The notes under the pieces were generated by a model. That model was not told the origin of the DNA and searched no databases. It was given only the letters and a program-made list of their open reading frames with translations. The translations under genes and the position numbers were made by a program. A stretch of DNA of 64,000 nt from Rhabditoides inermis (taxonomy: Eukaryota > Nematoda > Chromadorea > Rhabditida > Rhabditidae): the NCBI GenBank assembly GCA_963966185.1, contig CAWZYM010000319.1:62001-126000 (forward strand), in the 5' to 3' direction. Positions within the stretch are counted from its first letter, which is position 1, and every line of letters starts with the position of its first letter. This document shows, one piece after another, positions 33,732 through 45,200 of this stretch.

Positions 33732-33999
33732 CCTTGGGGGTGAGAGAGTTAAAGTGTGAGTGAGTGAGATCTGATCTCATCCACTTTCTCTCCATCTCAT
33801 CCCACCTCCATTGCCGCAGAGATCACCTAGTTAGATATGCAAATTTCTCTCGAAACACGATGATGCTGAACAACAATGTACAATTACATATAGACGCCGG
33901 GCACCAGAAAAAACTGTATTTGTTACCATACGTAACACATACGTTTCATAGGTAGCACAAAATCTTAGTGCGAAATTAACTCTCCAATGATGTGTTAAA

Positions 34000-34180
34000 G
34001 GAACAGGGGCGTTTAGCAGACGCGTGTGGTAATGAAATTTTCAAATTTCACGCGCGTCACCATGATCGAGATGAGCTGTTAATAATGTATTCGCAAAACA
34101 AGAGAGGATTCGAACCCGCGACCTTGCGGTCAATGACGGCCGCTCTAACCAGCTGCGCCACAGAAGCACATGCGAGGGCA
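34000..34180 (-). mobile_element. tRNA-derived SINE-like element, third family
   Basis: The minus strand at 34172-34105 reads as a tRNA-like block with A-box-like GTGGCGCAGCTGGTTAGAGC and B-box-like CGCGGGTTCGAATCC, followed by ctctcttgttttgcg. Acceptor halves do not pair. The edge ttaaaggaacaggggcg near 33998 resembles ttaaaggaacagtggcg near 19350. The ctctcttgttttgcg end is shared with the repeats at 34968 and 44456. Confidence 0.65.
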
Positions 34181-34774
34181 GCTGGATAGACAAATGATAA
34201 TAGCGGTGAGCAAACGGATCCAATGCAGATGCCAACGAAATGTATGTTTCAACACCAAACTTGCGGAAAAAAAACTGTACATGTTACATAGGGCTTGCGA
34301 AACACGCTCACTACAAAATTTGTACATATTTCACAAATAATCTCACATTCAGTTCAATCAATCAAGCATGTTTATGACAGATCAACTTGTTTGTGAACAA
34401 TAACAATAAGAGTATAACCAAAATAAAAAGAATGAATCGACAACAACAGGAAGTCTTCTCTCCTCCTTCCCCTCCTTCTTCATCTCCTTCTCCAGGCTTG
34501 CAGCGTGTAGGAGGTCGGACATCTCATCGTAGACGTCTGAAGTACAATGTATACACGCGTTTTGTATATCAACCAATGTATCAAATTATGGGAGTTGCAT
34601 TTCCGTTATTGATTCCATATTGAAACATTAGCTCAAGCTGTTTGTCTTACCAACATGTCGCTAAAAGCTAAAACCATTCACGTACATCAACGGCAGTTCA
34701 CAAGACAACATAATAACAATTGCATACTCACTAGTGTCGTGCAGGGCTTGCCGATGATCGCACCGTCGTGACAA
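34181..34774 (-). other. Intergenic with a possible small exon, 34576-34495
   Basis: After acceptor cttcag at about 34577 the minus strand encodes EMSDLLHAASLEKEMKKEGK, a charged helical stretch. It could belong to the small lipidated-protein gene upstream, but I cannot connect the phases. Otherwise no gene is seen. Confidence 0.3.
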
Positions 34775-34950
34775 ACACACTTTAGTTACCCTTTACACTC
34801 ACCCTTCAAACTTTAGTTACCCTACAAACTTACCCTATACACTTCAGTCACCCTTCAAACTTACTCTGCAAACTTACCTTACACCACACTTGAGTTACCC
34901 TACAAACTTACCCTACACACTTCAGTTACCCTACAAACTTACTCAATACT
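34775..34950 (-). repeat. Degenerate tandem repeat of about 20 bp rich in GTAAGT-like motifs
   Basis: Units such as ttaccctacaaacttaccct and ttcagttaccctacaaact are repeated about eight times. On the minus strand each reads ggtaagtttgtagggtaact, so the array presents several sequences resembling 5-prime splice sites. Confidence 0.8.
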
Positions 34951-34967
34951 TCTTTGCTCGCATTAAG

Positions 34968-35135
34968 TTGCGCGCAGTGGGGTAGATCAGAGAAGTACGG
35001 AGAGGCAGCTATCGGCAATAGCGCGCAAAACAAGAGAGGTTTATGGCACCGTATTTCGAACCTCAAGACGGTTATGGCACCGTATTTCGAACCTCAAGCG
35101 AAGTAGATCGAAAACTATCGCTCTGGCGCAGAGTA
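34968..35135. repeat. Dispersed repeat, copy 1 (pairs with 44456-44612)
   Basis: Shares ttgcgcgcagt/gatcagagaa, gcgcgcaaaacaagagagg, ggcaccgtatttcgaac, gtagatcgaaaactatcgct and ctggcgcagagtataa with 44456-44612 in the same order. Copy 1 has a tandem duplication of the ggcaccgtatttcgaacctc block. Confidence 0.85.
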
Positions 35136-35750
35136 TAAAAATAAAAGTGACATTGGGTCTACCTCACAAGTTGTCCAGACGGAAACTCTTTTTGCAATGA
35201 AGAACACAAAAATATACTTTGTATTATCGTAAATGCATGGCGAGAATTTCTCGTACGAGACTGTACGGACAATCCCAAGGTCAACGAAAAACATTTTATC
35301 ATGTCAAAGCCCAAAGAGATACGTATGCACTCAAAACACAAAAACAACAATCGTATAACGACACACAACAATCAACGGGTGTGCGTCACGAAAACGAAAC
35401 ACTTTTTATACAGATTAAACTTTTTTCTTCAAATTAACGAATCATCAGAGAAACAACAAAACAGTGACATCAATAACTGGTGATCTCTTACTGATCAGTG
35501 CCTTCCTAAGCGTCTCGACTTGCGTCCGATCCGCAGCTACCGTACAGTACAGTAGCAATGTGCCTGCGAATCATAACTTGTGTAAATTCAGTCAATCATT
35601 TGGGATTTTTGTCCACTTTAGCACGGCATCGCGAGACTGCGCTGGTTTCATAACGAAAGCAATGATTCATCAGTGACAAGTGGCGTGGTCATAGCTGAGT
35701 GAGCGGGGATGGGAGGGGTGAGACGGGCTGGCTCGAGTCGACGCCCTCTC

Positions 35751-36151
35751 TCAGGAACACGTCCACGTAGCCGGCTGGAAAGGGGCAGGTTGTACCGAGC
35801 ACACAAACACTCCCGATCTCTGTTCGTTTGTCCGCCGTGGACATTGTTCAGAATCAGAATATTTATTTGATTCGAGATAAATATTCTGAACATGTCCGCC
35901 GTGTGTCGGCTGATAAGTGAAAAAGGAACACTCACATGGAAAGTCGGGCGAGAATGAGATGTGCTTATTCCTTTCCTCTCGTTCTCTGCGTCGTTTCTCA
36001 GCCGAGCTCTTCCTTCGCTGCGTTGGCTTGATCTGAAACTTTTCTCATAATAAAATACAAAATAAAGATCGTCATCGTACCTGAATGATCTCTTAAAGGT
36101 TTGCGTTGATTGAGACTGAGTAGGTTGCGGTGCGGAGCAACATCCGCCCAT
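35751..36151 (-). CDS. Small protein with N-terminal lipidation motif, 78 residues
   Basis: Three minus-strand exons (36151-36081, 36032-35936 and 35819-35751) join in phase to a stop. The N-terminus MGGCCSAPQPTQSQSTQTF fits N-myristoylation at Gly2 with palmitoylation at the adjacent cysteines, so the product would sit at membranes. The middle is basic and polar (SSQRSEGRARLRNDAENERK) and the end is short and cysteine-containing. I recognise no family. An alternative donor inside exon 3 (TCG followed by gtacaa) could extend the gene downstream, so the C-terminus is uncertain. Confidence 0.45.
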
Positions 36152-36664
36152 ATTGAAGGCGTATTGAATTTCTATGTTTCTTATCAGCGTAGTGAAAAAG
36201 CGGCTCGAAGTGTCGAAATGTGCTCTTGAAGGGTCTGTTATCAGCGACGGGCAGAATTGACTCCGCAGAACACAGAACAGTGTCTCTGTTGTTCTCGTTT
36301 CTTCTACCCATTCTTCAAACAAGAAACACATAACTCGTAGATCGAGACCTACACCTACTCGTTGTCGTGCTTGGGAGGCAGTGACATGTGCTCGATCGCT
36401 TTCCACCCACGTCCACGTCGCGCAGCTGCCTGTTCATCTTTCTGATTCCGGGAGACGTGAAGTCTGTTTTTCTGCATGAAGATTGAAAAATGGTCCCTCT
36501 TTCGATCGATTAGGGTGGCACACTTCACATCTTCCTGATTCTGAACGGTAAATACTGGAATACTGCATTTCTTTTGTATTATGGTTCTTCGAGTTTGGAA
36601 AAATGTGATAATGCAAACAGTTGAACACGAATTAATGAAAATGTGTTATTTTGATTGTTATCTT

Positions 36665-36835
36665 GACCTCGTGGTAACGCTCTCACTCTGCAACCAACTG
36701 TTCGTGGGTTCGACCCTGGCTACCTCCGCAAAGTTTTGTCAAATTGGAAACACCATTTAATTGATTCTGATCGTTGTCTAACCGCCCTAATGTCTCTCGT
36801 GAAAAGGTGGGAACTCATTTGCGGGCTCACTATAG
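36665..36835 (+). mobile_element. tRNA-derived SINE, copy 2
   Basis: Same head and body as 2761-2938, in + orientation: cgtggtaacgctctcactct, gttcgtgggttcgaccctgg, gcaaagttttgtcaaattgg, cgttgtctaaccgccctaatg, ending gctcactatag. The first few bases of the tRNA-like head are missing. Confidence 0.88.
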
Positions 36836-37722
36836 TTGAGATGTGTAAATAAAATCTCATAAACGTTTTTTAAACAGTATTACACTCTCGAGAAATACTG
36901 TACGAAAATTGCATATACACAACATTGATACATTTCAGGTTTGTTGTTTGTCTTGATCATCGGCATTGACTCTACACCACTAATTATTACACACTTATCA
37001 GTTTATCCGCCTATCACAAAACGTGTAGAACTGTGCCACCTACATTCATATACACCGGGTATACATACAGTATCAATTACAGTAATAAGAATAAACTGTA
37101 TTTGGAAATTAACTCTTCTGAAGAACCATATGATTATTTATTTTTAGCAAAACCGATTCAATAATTGTAAGATAGAACAAGATTTTCTCCACAATTTCAT
37201 TTGAAAAACGAGCCCATTTATCACCGAGTTCCTGCGTCTCAAAGAGACAAAAAATCTCAAATATTACATTCCAATTTTCCAAAATGACGGTGTTAATTAA
37301 AGCACAGTTAGTTCATTATGGATGTTATATTAACTTTGATAGCACAATAAAAGTAGCGTTTATGTTGAATCAAAGCGGAAAGTGAACACTGAACAGTGAT
37401 GTTTTTGTCTCAGTGAAAGAACTTACAAATAAAATTATAGCTTTCACATGTTGTTATTTTGTCTCACACACCATGTTATAGTCAAGTCACATATGAACGC
37501 AATCACAATATTTATCCACAATAAAGCAACGTATAAAAATGTAAAACAAATGTGCAAAAATGCGGCAACCAACAATCTCCAAAAGCTGAGGGGGGCGGGG
37601 CTAAAACTGAATTGAGAGGCAACAAACTGTCATGGAAATCTAGCACAAGAAGACACTATAAGTGAGAGTGTACAAGTAAACTACAATGCGATACTTCTAC
37701 CAATACTCAACCTACATGGTTC
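36836..37722. other. AT-rich intergenic, no gene seen
   Basis: About 890 bp of AT-rich DNA with only short frames. The part nearest 37722 is the 3-prime region of the Dishevelled gene. Confidence 0.5.
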
Positions 37723-39642
37723 CTAGTTCTTCATTTTGCTTCTTTCGTCGAATTCTTCAAAGTCCGTTTCGGCGGGGCTGGGATGTGGGTATCCTCCGTT
37801 GAAGGGACCTCCTCCCAGGGGAGTGTTCGGGGGCTGACCTCGCAGCATTCCCACGGCACTCTCACCCACCATAGAAGCGTAGTCATTCGTCTGAAATACA
37901 CAACAATATGAGACAATTCTAATGATATTTTACAATTCATCAATGTTACAACATGTGGTTTCGCAGCAGAAAATAATTTTTCACAAACAATACGCAACAC
38001 CCCTGACTCAAACTCTCTATTCAAAAATACCATTAATCTCTATTCAGTGAGGAGAAGGATGAAAAACGATACCGTTCCACCTAACAAGAAGATACCTAAT
38101 AAAACGTCACAGAGATTCTAATTCTACAAAACCACACCGCAAATTATAATCCTCTTTGAAACAATACCAATACGCATCACAACGCAATCAAAATCTCTGA
38201 AGCAATACTCTAATAATGTGGCGTCAGCTCAACATTCCCATCTAACCTCGATAATCAATAATAAATCAAAATTCCTCTAATCGACCCACCACGGGACTCT
38301 CGCACTCGCGGATCCGCCGCGCTCCCTTGTGGCGGGTGTTGTCGAATACGGTGATCGGACTGATCGGCCACGTCTGAAACGGATACTGTAAAAGCAAAGG
38401 AAAAGGTAAAGGTAAAGGTGAAGGTAAAGGTGAAGGTGAAGGTAAAGGTAAAGGTAAGGGTGGCCCCCGATTTCCGATTTATGAGTACGCTGCGGGGGTC
38501 GAGAGACGACAAACAGTGGTTCAATAACTGTACACTGTACACATTACATAAATATAATTAATCTAGGTTTCAAGTTGTTAATTCTTCCGATAATAATAAC
38601 AGTGGTACAATACATTCAATTAACATACAATAACAATTAATCTAACCAAGGTGGCTTCACACTCATTACACACAATACGGCAACAAACACGTTTCAGACT
38701 AAATTCATAGTAGCTTATTGAACAGCAATACACTTCTCTTCTGCCGTAATAGCAATGTATCCTCTTCCCCTCTCCATCCACACCCGATCTCCAATCTCCG
38801 AAACTCTCTTTCCTCGTCTTTCTCTGCATACATCTCTCCAACCCACTCCCCTCCCTCCCTCCCCACCTGGTCTCCCAGCGAGGGCATCTGCTGCACCGGC
38901 TGCCGGCCTCTGTTCACTCCAGACACCCCAGGAGCCGGCGAACCGACGTACGTCACCTGAAGACTGAAAAGATGATCGACACGAGCAACACTTCATCAGA
39001 GCTATTCTTATTATTATCAAAAGCACAGAGAACATTGTCACTACGAACATTTCACCAATTCAATGATAGTCATGACGCGTATTGCTAACGGGCAGCATTG
39101 GAGCAGATCGTAACACGTAATAACAATGTAATAATATTGTAATGATACTAGTCGAGTGTTGAGCCAGTCCCACGCACCTCTGTGGTCGCTTCTAGCCTGG
39201 TCGTTCCCCCGCTGTTATTCGGACCACCCTCCGCGCCCATACGCCCGATGAACGACTCTGCAACATAATTAGTGTTTTAATACAATTAGTGTTTTAACAT
39301 GATTAGTGTTTCACTATTAGTGTTTCATGAGATACTAATAGTTGCCTATATAAATAATTCTCAATCAAGTCTTCTCGCGGTAGTTAAGAAAACCATCAAG
39401 TAAATCGATTATCAAACAACTCTGCGTATAATATGTTTCAAATAATAATAATAATAATAATATTAATACGCAATGTCATTCATATTCAATGCATCCCTTC
39501 TAAGCTCGAGAAAAACGAAATTCCGAAACACTCACCCTGGAACACGTAGTAGCACTTTTCGGTGAATGTGAGCTTGTTCACAACGTGCTTGATGAAACCC
39601 TGCAACGGTACGGGGTCTCTCTCTCCCCCCTCTCTCACCCTC

Positions 39643-39674
<32 letters not shown>

Positions 39675-40171
39675 TCCTCCGTACCTTCTCCAATAGCCTG
39701 GCCGCATACGCTCTGGCAGCTTTTCGATCGACACAGTCTACCACGTGCTCCAGTAGCCAGTCCACCAGTTCCCGACCTGTAATAAACATTAAAAAAATGT
39801 TTCAGGTCACAAAGTAGTGTGGGACTGAGAAATGAAATAATTCCAACCAAGCAGTATAGAGTCCCTTTTTTACTGACTACTGACACATGTGAGCGAGAAA
39901 AAAAACTTACAGCAATACGTTTCAGGCGCACTGGTTTAACCAGCACAACTCGAAAGAATCAATGAAAGAAGACAAAACCAATCTTGCACAAATCACACTC
40001 TCTACAAAAGTACTACCTGAGTAAAATATACAACACCATACACCGCATCAATCAATCACTGGCATCTCACGTATCCAATTGTCAAACACACGAAAACACA
40101 CACTCACCAATAAACGCCATCGGTACGACAATTTTGAGCCACTTGCGGTTCTTCACCTGAACGAAAGAGTG

Positions 40172-40215
<44 letters not shown>

Positions 40216-40800
40216 CGCTCGCTCTCTCTCTCCTCCCTACCTGCAGTCCACTCCCCGGCCGGGCCATAGTCCGAATGACCAGGGATGGATCCGAGTTGAG
40301 GGACAGCCGCTGCTCCTGCACTCCAGACGCGGGAAGGTGTTGCTGGTGTTCTGAACGAGAGAGAGAGGGTTGTGAACTGCATCAAAAAACTGCATCGAAA
40401 TTAGTGGAAACGTGTGTTTCGCGCTCTACTCACAGCAACGAAGCATATCATCGCTGGGCAAAAACAGCTTCCATAATCCAGTGGTTCTAACCTAACGCCG
40501 AAAACCACAGTGCAATACTCTCTCTCTCTCCCCCTCTCTCCCACCCCCTCCCTCTCCCTCCCCCTCTCACCATTCCTCTCGTTCTCCCTCCTCCTCTCCG
40601 CCTCTTCTATCACATGTCTCGGCAGTCCGTTCCTCCTCTGCGCGTACAACACTCGCTCCTCTTCGTCGTCTGTCTCGCCTGAAACGGGGACAGAGTCGGA
40701 ATTTAAATTATTAAAATATAAGTCCATAAATTTTAAAAAAAAAATTCATTTTAAAAATCCTTTTTTTCATTTTTTTTTTTAAATATTAAAGAAAATGGTG

Positions 40801-40832
<32 letters not shown>

Positions 40833-42188
40833 AGTCAGTCAGTCTGTCTGTCTGTCTCTGTCTGACTGACTGTCTCTCTGCCTGTTCATCCATTCCGGTT
40901 ATCCTCTGCTAACCACGAGCTGATCAGTAACATCCATGTTTCACCTACGTTTACATGTACAGTAAACATAGAATACACTTGGTTAGGTGCAACCCATTTC
41001 TTAGCTTTGAAACACCAACTAACGCCAGCTTTACAAACCAATACATTATACACAACACGTCAAATAAGGAAACATCCATAAATGTCCCCCAATCCAGGAC
41101 CCACCAATAGTGCCGTCATCGAATGTCTCGCTGATGTCGGTGGCGTCCATTCCTGCTCCTGCTCCTGCTCCTCTTCCTCCTCCCTCTGCTCCACGATACG
41201 CCTGCTCCGTGCACTGACTGAAACCAGAGGGAATCATTCAACTCCAATCAGTTGACACGGAACTGAAAATGAATATCGATATGATAGGTTTCAAACGATA
41301 TTCATGTCAGTGACAGAATTCAAGTCAATAATCGGCAAACGATAGAGTATTTCGGACTTTCTAACAAAAAACACAAACTGATAACTAACTCAGACTACAT
41401 CATACCCATATTGTTGACTGTGAAAAATACGCGATCAAGTATCTCGAACCACTGAACATAGATCCAAATATTTTACAAACATGATAGGATAGTCAAAAGC
41501 ATTGATTTGTCTATCACACTGCCAACTATCGAAACTGGGAATGCGCACAAAACGTAAAAAGGACACCACAGTCTCCACCCAAAGTCAGACATGATCAAAA
41601 CATGCAATAAACAAGAATCACTCACACAGCGGTCTGTACCCATAGGCTGATGTCGAGCGGCATGGTCTGGTCTGCTCCGAGGGCCGAGAGCGGGTCGGCA
41701 CTCGCAGAGTCGCCACTACGACTGCGCTTCGCCACGAACAACTTGAACGGCCTGCAACACGGAGGATACATCTTTCCAGCTAGTGAAACACTACCAGTCA
41801 ATGATCAAATTGCTAATATAACCATCTCGTGAACAATATACTTCACTTGTTATCTTTCAAAAAAAGAATTGAAAAAAGATTAATGCTCGGTCGAAATTGT
41901 CGTGACTTCACTCAGAACCTCAGAACAATCAGTCATTCAGCGACCGAATGGAATATGCAGTAATACATTATCAAATAAAACATACAGTAACCAAATATAA
42001 CATACAGTAACCGTTCCACTCACTTCTTGGCGGCGGCGACTTCTCTCAACAGCTGGACGGCCTGCGTGTCGGTGAGGTTCTCGAAAGAGTGCTGGTTCAC
42101 CTGAACACACAGGGAATCTCTCTCTCCCTATATCTGTCCCTATATCTGTCCCTCTCCCTCTCTCTCCCCCTCTCTCTACCTCCCTCCC

Positions 42189-42233
<45 letters not shown>

Positions 42234-45200
42234 CTTTCTCTTTCTCTTTCTCCCTTTCTTCCTCCCTTCCTTCCTCCCTCTCCCTCCCTCCCTCCCTCTC
42301 CCTCCCTCCCTCCCTCTCTCTCTCTCTCTCTCTCTTTCTTTCTCTTTCTCTTTCTCTTTCTCTTTCTCTTTCTCTTTCTCTTTCTCTTTCTGTTTCTGTT
42401 TCTCTTTCTCTTTCTGTTTCTCTCTCTATTTCTCTCTCTCTTTCTCACTCCATTTTTCTCCTCTCACCTGCACAATCTGATCTCCCACTTCGATCCTTCC
42501 ATCCTGCGCGATAGCACCGTCTGGAATAAACAACACTATGCACATCTGTAACCTGTAACACTAAATAAATGTTTCACAGCTAAGGTACAGCTTTCTTTTT
42601 GATTTGATCATTAATCCTCGCTACTTAATCGTTGTACTACATCTACACAAAAAGAAATCCGCAAAACCAAGAACACTACGTTTCACCTACCCCACAAGGC
42701 CATCCAACTAATGCCAACATTTAATATAAAGGCAGCTTTAACGATAACAACCCACCAAGTGTGCTGACGGAAATGTGTACGTAAACCCTTTATGTTAATT
42801 TCAATTGTTGTAATTTTGATATCGGTTAATCGATAATGAACAATCATCAATAACTCTAACCACAGTCGCATCATATATCTATATCATATCATCTCAAATA
42901 CCATCGCACAATCCATCAATCAAACGCCAACATCAATACGAGCGTATTTTCACCACCCCACCAAGTGTGACGTAAAATTTTAGTTCTTGTAATCTTGATA
43001 GTCAACTACCATCACTATATCACCAACTCTACTCACCAGGCGTGATGACCGAGATGAGAATGGCTCCGTCGATGGAGACGACGGAGATGCCGAGGTAGTG
43101 CGCCCGAGACATCGACACGCACACCTCGACGATGCGCGGAAGCGACAGCGAGGTCATGCTGCAAGGGGGAGGGTGAGAGATGTGAAGAGATCATAGCAGA
43201 TCGACCATCATGACTCATTTAATGTTTCATTTTTAATAATAATACATATTATGATATGAGGGAAGCCATGCTGAAAATGAAAGAGAGATTGAAAAGTGGT
43301 CATCACTGGTTTCAGATTATCGACGCCCCATAGGTCATGAGGGTGGATGAGAGGGTGGAGGGTGGATGAGAGGATGAGAACAAAGAGGGTGGATGAGAGA
43401 ATCATAGTAAAACGGAATAACCAATTCACAATTCATTATATGTTTCACCAATTCTATAAACACTAATAGTTGCATGGTTTCATTCAATTCTGACATTTCA
43501 CACATCGCAGTAAAGATACGTTTCACGCCCATATGAACACCACAAAATGAACAGTAAATACTTGACCAATCATTCGAAATAACTGCTTCGACTCGCCTGC
43601 TCTCTGTGACGGAGCTGATGGTGGAGGGGACGTAGGCCTTGCGGAAGCGCTCCTTCCGCGGCTTGCGACGCCTACAAGGGATAGATCATCTTGTCCTCTT
43701 TCTCCTCTCTCTTTCCCTCCCCCCTCTCTCTCCCCTCACACCTCTCTCAAATCTCACACCTCTCTCCCTCTCTCTCTCCCTCTCTCTTTCCCTCCCTCCC
43801 TCTCTTTCCCTCCCCCCTCACACCTCTCTCAAATCTCACACCTCTCTCCCTCTCTCTCTCTCCCTCTCTCTTTCCCTCCCCCCTCTCTCTCCCCTCACAC
43901 CTTTCTCAAATCTCACACCTCTCTCTCTCTCTCTCTCCCTCTCTCTCTCTCTCTCTCCCTCTCTCTCTCTCTCTTTCCCTCCCTCCCTCCCTCTCTCTCT
44001 CTCTTTCCCTCCCTCCCTCTCTCTCTCTCTCTTTCCCTCCCTCTCTCTCTCTCTCTCTTTCCCTCCCTCTCTCTCTCTCTCTCTCCCTCTCTCTCTCTCT
44101 CTCCCTCTCTCTCTTTCCCTCCCTCCCTCCCTCTCTCTCTCTCTTTCCCTCCCTCCCTCTCTCTCTCTCTCTCCCTCCCTCTCTCTTTTTTCCTCTCTCC
44201 CTCTCTCCCCACCTGCTCTTCTCTCCCATCCTCCCTCCCATTCCACCCACTGCCAGCGTGTCGTACATCGAATCAGACAGCATCGACGACATTCTGAAAT
44301 TTACAACAATTATAACACGACTGATACGTTTCACTGTATACATAAGTTTACACGAGAAGATTCGCTATAATCTTTCTTCGGGTTGCAATATGCAATTAAA
44401 ATCACACAGCCTCTTCAAAAACACAAATCACGATTAAATTATTAGTATAGTTGCCAGTTGCGCGCGATCGGGTAAATCAGAGGAAGACGGAGAGAAAGCT
44501 CACATCTACAGCGCGCAAAACAAGAGAGGCAGACGTTCAGGGCACCGTATTTCGAACTGCAAGCGCGGTAGATCGAAAACTGTCGCTCTGGCGAAGAGTA
44601 TAACTAGATGTTATTGAATAATGTGTGCCCCACATTTCATGCTCTCATGACAGTGTGAAGTTTTTACACAACACATGAAGTTCTAAAAAAACTGACTAAA
44701 AACCATACCGTATGTGTAACTTGTCCCTTTCAAGCCCATATAAACATCACTAAACAAATAACACAATGTTGAAATTTGAAACCAATTACTAAGGCAGAGT
44801 CCTCACTCTCAGATCAGTGTGAAGTTTTGGACAACATTATACAAATAAGTTTAGATACAGTACAGGTACAGGTACAGGAACAGGAACAGGTACCCACCCG
44901 TGTGACTCGTCGAACCGGTAGGGGTCCTCGCTGTTGCTGGTGTACATGTCGGCCAGCTGCTCCCCGGCACGGCCTGCAACCAATCGAAAAGGGTATCAAG
45001 GCATCGAAAACAGACATATTGTTCTGCACATTGGACCTCTGGACAGCAAAAAGTAACATGCCCGCCCCGCCTGCAAAGTGGGGGAAAGGATATGATTGTA
45101 GTGATACGCTAGTAACATTGTGATACGCTAGTAACATGATACAATTTCACAATACAGTATCCCCCCACCAAGTACAGTATCCCCCCACAAAGTACAGTAT

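Noticed and set aside
2860..34172. Functional tRNA genes at 2860-2938, 31143-31210, 34105-34172 and 345-412
   Set aside because: A and B boxes are present, but acceptor and anticodon stems do not pair properly and each block continues into a repeated body. They are tRNA-derived repeats.
35648..36406. Minus-strand frame of 252 codons
   Set aside because: It reads through two introns with good donors and acceptors. The spliced model starting at the internal MGGCCS methionine is better supported.
42089..44437. Frames of 90-248 codons of Ser/Leu/Pro or Arg/Glu
   Set aside because: They translate the long CT/GA tracts inside Dishevelled introns. The exons on either side are in phase without them.
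44860..44895. (GTACCT)n stretch as a possible regulatory site
   Set aside because: It is a short hexanucleotide microsatellite next to a Dishevelled donor. Nothing beyond repeat expansion supports a function.
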